Assembly: GCA_030695705.1 (NCBI GenBank)
Contig: JAUYPS010000008.1
Location: 1-13,580, forward strand
Origin: a bacterium
GTDB lineage: Bacteria > Patescibacteriota > Minisyncoccia > 2-02-FULL-40-12 > IGHO2-12-FULL-4
Direction of reading: 5' to 3'
Length of the DNA: 13,580 bases
In this document: piece after piece, positions 1 to 4,780 of the stretch
Layout: each line of letters begins with the position of its first letter
Position numbering within the stretch: the first letter of the stretch is position 1
Position numbers and translations under genes: made by a program
The notes under the pieces: model-generated
Databases searched by the model: none
What the model saw: only the letters and a program-made list of their open reading frames with translations
Told to the model about the DNA's origin: nothing

Positions 1-15
1 ATGGCCAGTTTTATA

Positions 16-510
16 TTACTTATTTTTCACTCTTTCGGCATATTCCTCCCATCTTTGAAGCTGGGAGGTGGAGAGTAGTTTGGCTTCTTCAATTGCTGAT
101 TTAATTTCTTTTAGATCCAGAAAGACGTTTTGTCCTACTATTAGTACTGCCTTAGGAACTTTTTCGCTCAAGGCATTTTCAATAAAAACCTTTTGGCCTC
201 CCGTTAATAATATTTCTTTGTTCTGTCCCAAAAATTTAGCCAGAAGCCGTCTAGTCAAATGAGTTTGTCCATCTCCTGGCTGAACTGTTTCCGTGACTGT
301 ATTTTTTGCGACTTCAACTTGCTCTTGGTTATTTATTTCTGGTTTAGCTAAAATTAAAAAAATAATGCCGAAAATCAAAACAAAACGAGTGGCTCGGCAA
401 AGAGAGCAATCCCATCCTAAAATATATTTCTTGGACCACTTTTTTATTCTTCCTCCCCAGCCGGATCCTGGTTCAAAGATGGGCCCCGGGGCGGTATAGT
501 TATTTTCCAT
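16..510 (-). CDS. Membrane-anchored hypothetical protein, LysM-like
   Basis: This 164-residue protein is of unknown function. A basic, glycine-rich head (about 1-41) precedes one hydrophobic segment (about 42-55). The rest should lie outside the membrane. The stretch around 72-90 contains VQPGDG followed by a helical TRRLLAKFL segment, which resembles the VxxGDxL start of LysM-type modules. I recall similar small anchored proteins in Parcubacteria genomes, but that is memory rather than a search. The ATG overlaps the last 11 bases of prfA in another frame, so it is probably translated by coupling as the last gene of rpmE-prmC-prfA. No signal peptidase site is evident. Confidence is high that it is a gene and low for any function; cell-envelope binding is a guess from the LysM-like pattern. 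Confidence 0.7.
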   Translation of the reverse strand: MENNYTAPGPIFEPGSGWGGRIKKWSKKYILGWDCSLCRATRFVLIFGIIFLILAKPEINNQEQVEVAKNTVTETVQPGDGQTHLTRRLLAKFLGQNKEILLTGGQKVFIENALSEKVPKAVLIVGQNVFLDLKEIKSAIEEAKLLSTSQLQRWEEYAERVKNK

Positions 511-1285
511 ATTGATCTTGCTGAAAGGAATTTAAAATTGAGTCCAAATTTCCTGCCAGGATATTTTCAATATTGCTCCAGCTTTTTTTCAAGCGGTGGT
601 CGGTAATGCGATCTTGGGGGAAATTATAAGTACGGATTTTTTCAGAACGATCGCCGGTACCGATTTGCTTGCGCCGTTCTTCGGTGATATTGCCGGTTTG
701 TTCTTCCAATTTAAGGGCATACAACTTGGCACGGAGAACTTCCATCGCCCTGTTGCGATTAGCAATCTGGCTTCGTTCTTCCCGCGAAGAGACGATAATG
801 CCGGTCGGTTTGTGGCTGATACGCACGGCGGTTTCAACTTTATTAACATTCTGTCCGCCTGCTCCTCCGGAACGGGAAAAATTAAATTCCAGGTCATTGG
901 GATTGATCTGCACATCTTGCTCTGTGGCTTTTGGCAATACCGCTACTGTGGCAGTGGAAGTATGGACCCGCCCGGACTTTTCTGTTTTAGGTACCCGCTG
1001 AACCCGATGCACTCCCGATTCATGTTTCATCTTTGTAAAAGCATTCGAGCCGCTGATTTCAAAAGAAACATATTTATATCCTCCCAAAGAATTCTGGCTT
1101 GAATCAACTAAGGACACTTTCCAGCCAATCTTAGCGGCAAAATGTTTATACATTTCGAAAAGATTAGCTGCGAAAAGGGCGGCCTCATCGCCTCCCGCGC
1201 CGGCACGGATCTCGATAATGGCTTCGTCAGTTGGGACCACCAACTTGGGTTGGGGTTTATAAGGCGTATAAGAATAATCGTTCAT
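500..1285 (-). CDS. prfA: Peptide chain release factor 1, lacking domain 1
   Basis: Class I release factor that reads UAA and UAG in the ribosomal A site and triggers peptide release. The GGQ motif is at residues 143-145 in the usual SGGAGGQNVN context. The stop-codon tripeptide position carries P-K-T (99-101), fitting the RF1 PxT type and not the RF2 SPF type. The RAGAGGDEA motif is at 27-35. At 261 residues it is about 100 shorter than E. coli RF1 (360). The missing part is N-terminal domain 1, which in known RF1 faces the GTPase-centre side of the ribosome. No room exists upstream: the prmC stop lies 9 bases before this ATG and is in the same frame. The stop is TAA, and orf164 overlaps the end. 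The neighbouring prmC encodes the enzyme that methylates the GGQ glutamine. Confidence 0.95.
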   Translation of the reverse strand: MNDYSYTPYKPQPKLVVPTDEAIIEIRAGAGGDEAALFAANLFEMYKHFAAKIGWKVSLVDSSQNSLGGYKYVSFEISGSNAFTKMKHESGVHRVQRVPKTEKSGRVHTSTATVAVLPKATEQDVQINPNDLEFNFSRSGGAGGQNVNKVETAVRISHKPTGIIVSSREERSQIANRNRAMEVLRAKLYALKLEEQTGNITEERRKQIGTGDRSEKIRTYNFPQDRITDHRLKKSWSNIENILAGNLDSILNSFQQDQYGK

Positions 1286-1294
1286 AGTTAAAGA

Positions 1295-1951
1295 TTAAAA
1301 TTCTAAGGTAATGTATCTATTAAATTGACTGGAGTCCTGATGCGTCCGGACTAAGGTATTAGGGAATCGGCGCCGGCATTCTTCAATTGCTATGCTAAGC
1401 TGATTGTCGTCAATTTCAAAAATACAGAACAGCGGTTTTTTATCTAGGCGTAGGATCTGGTCCAGTAGTTGGCGGTATATGTCAAAACCATCTCGACCTC
1501 CGTCCAACGCAATATGCGGTTCAAAATCCCGTACACTGGAGTCCAAATGAGCGATGCGCTCACTGGGGATGTAAGGAAGATTGGCGGCGATAATATCAAG
1601 TGGCGTGGAAATGGGCGAAAGTAAGTGTCCTGGTAAAAAACATATTCTATTGTCAACATTATGTAACTTAGCGTTGTGTCTGGCAAGGGCTAGGGCGGAG
1701 GTTGAGATATCAGTCGCAAATACTTTGGCCTTAGGAAAGTTGATGGCAATAGTCACGGCAATAATACCGGAACCGGTACCAATGTCAGCGATGCGGAAAA
1801 CTTGTTTTGGGTTGTATTCCCGGCACCACGCCAGGATTTTTTTAACAATAAATTCCGTTTCAAAACGAGGAATTAGAGCGCGCGGATCTATGGCAAATTT
1901 TACTCCGCAAAAATCTACGGACCCTTCTGTGTATTGGATAGGTTCGCTCAT
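1295..1951 (-). CDS. prmC: Release factor glutamine methyltransferase, lacking N-terminal domain
   Basis: SAM-dependent N5-glutamine methyltransferase of the PrmC/HemK family, which modifies the Gln of the GGQ motif in release factors. The SAM-binding loop DIGTGSG is at 56-62 and an acidic residue follows at D81. The catalytic motif is N-L-P-Y (124-127) in place of the canonical NPPY. The IPRxETE motif found at the start of the catalytic domain is at 27-33. At 218 residues against about 277 in E. coli, it lacks most of the N-terminal helical domain that helps hold the release factor. The ATG directly abuts the TAG stop of rpmE with no gap and in the same frame. Its substrate gene prfA follows 9 bases later. 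The two proteins have therefore both lost their N-terminal domains. Confidence 0.93.
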   Translation of the reverse strand: MSEPIQYTEGSVDFCGVKFAIDPRALIPRFETEFIVKKILAWCREYNPKQVFRIADIGTGSGIIAVTIAINFPKAKVFATDISTSALALARHNAKLHNVDNRICFLPGHLLSPISTPLDIIAANLPYIPSERIAHLDSSVRDFEPHIALDGGRDGFDIYRQLLDQILRLDKKPLFCIFEIDDNQLSIAIEECRRRFPNTLVRTHQDSSQFNRYITLEF

Positions 1952-2200
1952 CTACTTCTTCACACGGACTTTTTTCGTTTTTGGAGCTGAAAGAGTAACA
2001 CTCTTTTCGAGTCGCTTTTTAAACTTATCTATCCGTCCACGAGTATCTAAAATCTTTTCTTTCCCGGAGTAAAAGGGATGGCATTTGGAGCAAATTTCCA
2101 CATCAAGTTCCGGCTGGGTAGAGCCGGTAGACCAGGTATTGCCGCAGGCGCATTTTACCTTGGCAGTCGGGTAGTATTGAGGATGAATCCCTTGTTTCAT
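1952..2200 (-). CDS. rpmE: 50S ribosomal protein L31, zinc-binding type
   Basis: L31 of the large ribosomal subunit. The opening MKQGIHPQYYPT is typical of the family. Four cysteines (CxC near 16-18 and CxxC near 35-38, before HPFYSGK) form the zinc site of the C+ form. I chose the internal ATG at 2198-2200 over an upstream in-frame ATG at 2216-2218. Family alignment begins at MKQGI, and the upstream ATG lies inside the promoter -10 region. This gives 82 residues, with a lysine-rich C-terminal tail. Only 8 bases separate the -10 hexamer from this ATG and no Shine-Dalgarno sequence is seen, so the mRNA is probably leaderless. It is first gene of rpmE-prmC-prfA-orf164. The stop TAG is read by RF1, which is encoded in the same operon. 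Confidence 0.92.
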   Translation of the reverse strand: MKQGIHPQYYPTAKVKCACGNTWSTGSTQPELDVEICSKCHPFYSGKEKILDTRGRIDKFKKRLEKSVTLSAPKTKKVRVKK

Positions 2201-2208
2201 TAAATAGG

Positions 2209-2237
2209 AGTATATCAAATCTTGATTTTTTGTTCAA
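2209..2237 (-). promoter_or_regulatory. Promoter of rpmE-prmC-prfA operon
   Basis: On the minus strand, TTGAAC (2232-2237) and TATACT (2209-2214) are 17 bases apart. The -10 is preceded by TGA, making an extended -10. The expected start is near 2202, within 0-3 bases of the rpmE ATG, so the transcript would be leaderless. It interleaves with the rpsB promoter on the other strand. Confidence 0.65.
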
Positions 2238-2249
2238 GTTTGGTATACT
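2222..2249 (+). promoter_or_regulatory. Promoter of rpsB-tsf operon
   Basis: TTGATT (2222-2227) and TATACT (2244-2249) are 16 bases apart, with TGG directly before the -10 (extended -10). The expected start is about 2256. That leaves a leader of about 15 bases before the rpsB ATG, or none if the GTG at 2256 is used. Confidence 0.65.
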
Positions 2250-2270
2250 TTCCCAGTGTCATTGTTTGTT

Positions 2271-2969
2271 ATGGAAACTATACCAAATCAATCTGTCGAA
2301 CCAAATATTCCGCCTTACGAAGACATGGTTAAAGCTGGCATGCATTTTGGGCGCAAAAAATCCGTTTTTAACCCAAAAATGAAGCCCTTTGTTTATGTGG
2401 CTAGGGATAATATCTATATTATTGATCTGATCAAAACCAGGCAGGGATTGTCTGAAGCCATGGAATTTTTGAAAAAATCCATGGGGGACGGCAAGCTGGT
2501 TTTATTTGTCGGACTCTCTGCGCAATCCGCTGATCTGGTTAAGGACTTAGCGGAAGGACTAAATATGCCATATGTTATCAATCGCTGGCTCGGCGGTACT
2601 TTGACCAACTTCAAGACCATCATCTCCCGGGTTAATTACTTAGAATCATTGGAAAAAGAAATGGCTTTGGGCGGATTTGAAAAGTACACCAAAAAGGAGC
2701 GGATCATGAAAGAAAAAGAAATGGCCAAACTTCGCGTAAGATTCGATGGGTTAAGAAAACTGACCAGATTACCCGATACAATTTTTGTGGCTTCCGTCAG
2801 AGAGAGCGATATGGTTTTGAAAGAGGCCAAGAAGTCCAAAATAAAGACAGTCGGCTTAGTTAACACCGAAAGCGATCCGACCCATTTGGACTATCCGATT
2901 CCTGCCAATGATAACGCCCGCCGTTCCATCGAGTTAATTATTAATGCCATCAAGAACTACTTAAAGTAA
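2271..2969 (+). CDS. rpsB: 30S ribosomal protein S2
   Basis: S2 of the small ribosomal subunit, 232 residues from this start. Family signatures visible are KAGMHFGRKK near the N-terminus, NPKMKPFVY, RWLGGTLTNF near the middle and IPANDNARRSI near the C-terminus. I chose the ATG at 2271; an in-frame GTG at 2256 would add five residues and would sit at the predicted transcription start. Neither has a Shine-Dalgarno sequence. The order rpsB-tsf is the usual bacterial one, but pyrH and frr, often next, are absent. The length is near normal, so unlike its neighbours this gene is not shortened. The stop is TAA, 12 bases before tsf. Confidence 0.97.
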   Translation: METIPNQSVEPNIPPYEDMVKAGMHFGRKKSVFNPKMKPFVYVARDNIYIIDLIKTRQGLSEAMEFLKKSMGDGKLVLFVGLSAQSADLVKDLAEGLNMPYVINRWLGGTLTNFKTIISRVNYLESLEKEMALGGFEKYTKKERIMKEKEMAKLRVRFDGLRKLTRLPDTIFVASVRESDMVLKEAKKSKIKTVGLVNTESDPTHLDYPIPANDNARRSIELIINAIKNYLK

Positions 2970-2981
2970 CTTGTTAGTCAT

Positions 2982-3431
2982 ATGTCTGACGTTGATAAAA
3001 TCAAAAAAATCCGCGAAGCCACCATGCTCTCAGTGGGGGAGATTTCTAAGGCCTTAGCTGAGGCCGGTGGAGACGAACAACGCGCTTTGGAGCTTCTTAA
3101 GGCCCGTGGAGCAGAAATTGCTAACAAAAAATCATCCAGAGAAATAAAAGAAGGCGTAGTGGAATGTTATATTCACAACACCAAAAAAGTCGGAGCAATT
3201 ATTGAGCTAGGATCCGAAACTGACTTTGTGGCAAGAAATGCAGAGTTTCAGCAGTTAGCTCGGGACTTAGCGATGCAAGTCGCTTCGATGAATCCCCAAA
3301 GCGTCGAAGAACTTTTAGCCCAGCCCTTTATCAAGGATGCCAGCATGACCGTTTCCGACTTAATTACTCAAAGTGTGGCTCGTTTGGGTGAAAACATTAA
3401 AATTGGAAATTTTTCTCGTTTAGAGATTTAG
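2982..3431 (+). CDS. tsf: Elongation factor Ts, short form
   Basis: Guanine-nucleotide exchange factor for EF-Tu. The N-terminal UBA-like domain (about 1-45) contains IREATMLSVGEISKALAEAGGD, and the exchange-site signature TDFVARN lies near residues 80-86. At 149 residues it is about half of E. coli EF-Ts (283) and shorter than the Thermus form (about 196). It keeps the N-terminal domain and the core subdomain with TDFVARN and lacks the second core subdomain and the coiled coil. The reading frame is intact and ends in TAG, so this looks like natural reduction and not a frameshift. It follows rpsB with a 12-base gap and no clear ribosome binding site. Confidence 0.94.
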   Translation: MSDVDKIKKIREATMLSVGEISKALAEAGGDEQRALELLKARGAEIANKKSSREIKEGVVECYIHNTKKVGAIIELGSETDFVARNAEFQQLARDLAMQVASMNPQSVEELLAQPFIKDASMTVSDLITQSVARLGENIKIGNFSRLEI

Positions 3432-3461
3432 TATTTTCCATTTAGCATCTCTTATATTAAT

Positions 3462-4058
3462 ATGTATATCATTGTTCCCTTGATAATTATCGCTGGGTCA
3501 GTTGCCATAATGGCCGCGATCGTTTGGCGGAAATTTCCTTATCTTAAAAAATTGCCGATCGACTCGGCTTCTCCGGAGATTGGTCTTTGGACAGGATTTT
3601 TCCCCGAGGCCGGTCATTATCTGAAGAAAATAGATTTCCGTTTGTATCGTGATTTGTTTTATAAAGAGTTGGAAAAGTTTTTGAGGCGCTTGCGTGTGGT
3701 TTCTTTAAAACTGGATACTTTTACCCATCACCTTATAGACAAGATCAGGGCTAATGGGAATGGAGCAGTGGAACATCTGACTCCCAAATCGGAATCAAAG
3801 GAAGCAGAAGTACCTGTAGTGGTCATTCCGGTTTTATCTCGGGAAGAAAAGCAGAAGAAAGACGAACATGCTTTGATTATCGAGATCGCCAAGAATCCGA
3901 AAACCCCGGAACTTTATAAGAGGTTGGCTGATATTTATATTTTGACAGAAAATTTCGCCGATGCGGCCGAAGCCCTAAAGACGGCTTTAAAGTTAGATCC
4001 GGAAGATAAAAAAACTGAAATAAAATTAAGGGCAGTGGAAAAAGCATTGCCCATGTAA
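3462..4058 (+). CDS. Single-pass membrane protein with C-terminal TPR motif
   Basis: A 198-residue protein without a recognised family name. Residues about 2-22 form a hydrophobic membrane segment. A basic, amphipathic middle (about 60-110) follows, then an acidic/lysine-rich linker near 115-145. The end (about 150-195) reads as one to two tetratricopeptide repeats: LYKRLADIYILTENFADAAE followed by ALKLDPED. TPRs bind other proteins, so it may act as a membrane-bound scaffold facing the cytoplasm; this is inference. It lies 30 bases after tsf and just before the tRNA cluster, and is likely co-transcribed with both. A TATATT hexamer just upstream is too close to the ATG to be a convincing separate promoter. 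Confidence 0.75.
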   Translation: MYIIVPLIIIAGSVAIMAAIVWRKFPYLKKLPIDSASPEIGLWTGFFPEAGHYLKKIDFRLYRDLFYKELEKFLRRLRVVSLKLDTFTHHLIDKIRANGNGAVEHLTPKSESKEAEVPVVVIPVLSREEKQKKDEHALIIEIAKNPKTPELYKRLADIYILTENFADAAEALKTALKLDPEDKKTEIKLRAVEKALPM

Positions 4059-4062
4059 TTAG

Positions 4063-4134
4063 GCCGGAGTAGCTCAGGGGTAGAGCAATTCTTTCGTAAA
4101 GAATAGGCCGTGAGTTCGAATCTCACCTCCGGCT
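4063..4134 (+). tRNA. tRNA-Thr (anticodon CGU)
   Basis: A 7-bp acceptor stem (GCCGGAG with CTCCGGC), D stem GCTC/GAGC, anticodon stem ATTCT/AGAAT with loop TTCGTAA, and T arm GTGAG-TTCGAAT-CTCAC. The anticodon is CGT, decoding ACG. The discriminator base is T and the 3' CCA is not encoded. Confidence 0.95.
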
Positions 4135-4141
4135 CCGGTTT

Positions 4142-4216
4142 GCCGATGTAGCTCAATGGCAGAGCAACACTTTTGTAAAGTGAAGGTTGTCGGTTCAAGT
4201 CCGACCATCGGCTCCA
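4142..4216 (+). tRNA. tRNA-Thr (anticodon UGU)
   Basis: Acceptor GCCGATG with CATCGGC, D stem GCTC/GAGC, anticodon loop TTTGTAA giving TGT (ACA and wobble). The top anticodon-stem pair is an A-A mismatch (27-43). The discriminator is T, and CCA is encoded at 4214-4216, unlike in the other Thr tRNAs here. Confidence 0.95.
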
Positions 4217-4230
4217 AGAGATTAAAAAGA

Positions 4231-4314
4231 GGGCAGGTACCGAAGTAGTCAAACGGGGTGCGCTGTAAACGCACTGGCCTTGTGCCTTCGGGGGTGCAAA
4301 TCCCTCCCTGCCCA
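4231..4314 (+). tRNA. tRNA-Tyr (anticodon GUA)
   Basis: Acceptor GGGCAGG with CCTGCCC, anticodon stem GTGCG/CGCAC with loop CTGTAAA giving GTA, and a long class II variable arm (about 4275-4289), as expected for bacterial tRNA-Tyr. The discriminator is A and CCA is not encoded. The T loop reads TGCAAAT, with G where the near-universal T55 should be. Confidence 0.94.
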
Positions 4315-4335
4315 CAAGTTAGTTAAAAAACAGGT

Positions 4336-4407
4336 GCCGATGTAGCTCAGCGGCAGAGCAACTCCATGGTAAGGAGTAGGTCGTGAGTTCAATTCTCACC
4401 GTCGGCT
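4336..4407 (+). tRNA. tRNA-Thr (anticodon GGU)
   Basis: Acceptor GCCGATG with CGTCGGC (one G-T pair), D stem GCTC/GAGC, anticodon stem ACTCC/GGAGT with loop ATGGTAA giving GGT (ACC/ACU). The discriminator is T and CCA is not encoded. With the two upstream genes this completes the set of threonine decoders. Confidence 0.95.
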
Positions 4408-4434
4408 CAGTCAAGACAATTTAAATAAAATTTT

Positions 4435-4593
4435 ATGCCACAAGAAAATCTAATCAAACTGAAGTGCGGTAAGTGCAAGCGGTTCAATTATTTTACCACC
4501 AAAAACAAAAAGAAGGTGGAGCGTTCGATTACTTTAAGTAAATTCTGCAAGTGGTGCCGAGCGCATACCGAACACAAGGAAAGCAAGAAATAA
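4435..4593 (+). CDS. rpmG: 50S ribosomal protein L33, zinc-binding type
   Basis: L33 of the large ribosomal subunit, 52 residues, starting MPQENLIKLKCGKC. Two CxxC pairs (C11/C14 and C38/C41) form the zinc ribbon of the C+ form. The core YFTTKNKKK is family-typical, as is SKFCKWC with a histidine-containing tail. The stop is TAA. It sits 27 bases after tRNA-Thr(GGU) and 26 bases before tRNA-Trp. rpmG followed by tRNA-Trp is a common bacterial arrangement that normally leads into secE-nusG, but here it is cut off by hairpins and a terminator. No Shine-Dalgarno sequence is seen. Confidence 0.95.
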   Translation: MPQENLIKLKCGKCKRFNYFTTKNKKKVERSITLSKFCKWCRAHTEHKESKK

Positions 4594-4594
4594 G

Positions 4595-4621
4595 CCATTA
4601 CAAGGGCGACCCTTGTAATGG
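4595..4621. repeat. 12-bp perfect inverted repeat before tRNA-Trp
   Basis: CCATTACAAGGG and CCCTTGTAATGG form a perfect 12-bp stem with a 3-base CGA loop, directly after the rpmG stop. The right arm covers the first two bases of the tRNA-Trp acceptor stem. No T-run follows, so it is not a terminator. Its ends resemble those of the palindrome at 4695-4746. Confidence 0.85.
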
Positions 4622-4693
4622 GGGCATAGGCTAATGGCAAACTGTCTCTCTCCAAAAGAGAATTTCCAGGTTCGACCCCTGGTGCCCCCGCCA
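4620..4693 (+). tRNA. tRNA-Trp (anticodon CCA)
   Basis: A 7-bp acceptor (GGGGGCA with TGCCCCC), anticodon stem TCTCT/AGAGA with loop CTCCAAA giving CCA, and T arm CCAGG-TTCGACC-CCTGG. The discriminator is G, the tryptophan identity base, and CCA is encoded at 4691-4693. The D stem is weak, with a likely C-A mismatch (12-23) and a G-T pair. The CCA anticodon reads UGG, with no sign of UGA reassignment. Confidence 0.93.
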
Positions 4694-4694
4694 A

Positions 4695-4746
4695 TAATTA
4701 CAATGGGCATCTTTGCAAGTCTTTGCAAAGATGCCCATTGTAATTA
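4695..4746. repeat. 24-bp perfect palindrome after tRNA-Trp
   Basis: Positions 4695-4718 and 4723-4746 are exact reverse complements with a 4-base loop (GTCT). The stem begins one base after the encoded CCA. It is longer than most terminator stems and is followed by a separate terminator. The outer sequence ATTACAA(T)GGGC is shared with the smaller hairpin at 4595-4621. Confidence 0.9.
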
Positions 4747-4771
4747 AAAAGCCCTCTTCTTGAGGGCTTTT
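4746..4771. terminator. Bidirectional rho-independent terminator
   Basis: A 10-bp stem (AAAAGCCCTC with GAGGGCTTTT) and a TTCTT loop, with A-tracts and T-tracts at both sides. It separates the rightward tRNA/rpmG unit from the convergent large gene that ends at 4781, so it can stop transcription from either direction. Confidence 0.88.
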
Positions 4772-4780
4772 GGTATTTAT

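Noticed and set aside
3935..4315. Minus-strand open frames across the tRNA cluster
   Set aside because: They are translations of antisense tRNA sequence and of the orf198 end; the tRNAs fold fully on the plus strand.
4620..4693. UGA reassignment as in Gracilibacteria/SR1
   Set aside because: The anticodon is CCA, the genes read correctly with the standard code, and no in-frame TGA interrupts conserved proteins.
4488..4728. Minus-strand open frames across rpmG and tRNA-Trp
   Set aside because: They overlap a clear L33 gene and a tRNA; the apparent proteins show no family features.
4620..4771. Integrative element using tRNA-Trp as attachment site
   Set aside because: No second copy of the tRNA-Trp 3' end was found to the right, and no integrase or transposase gene is in the window.
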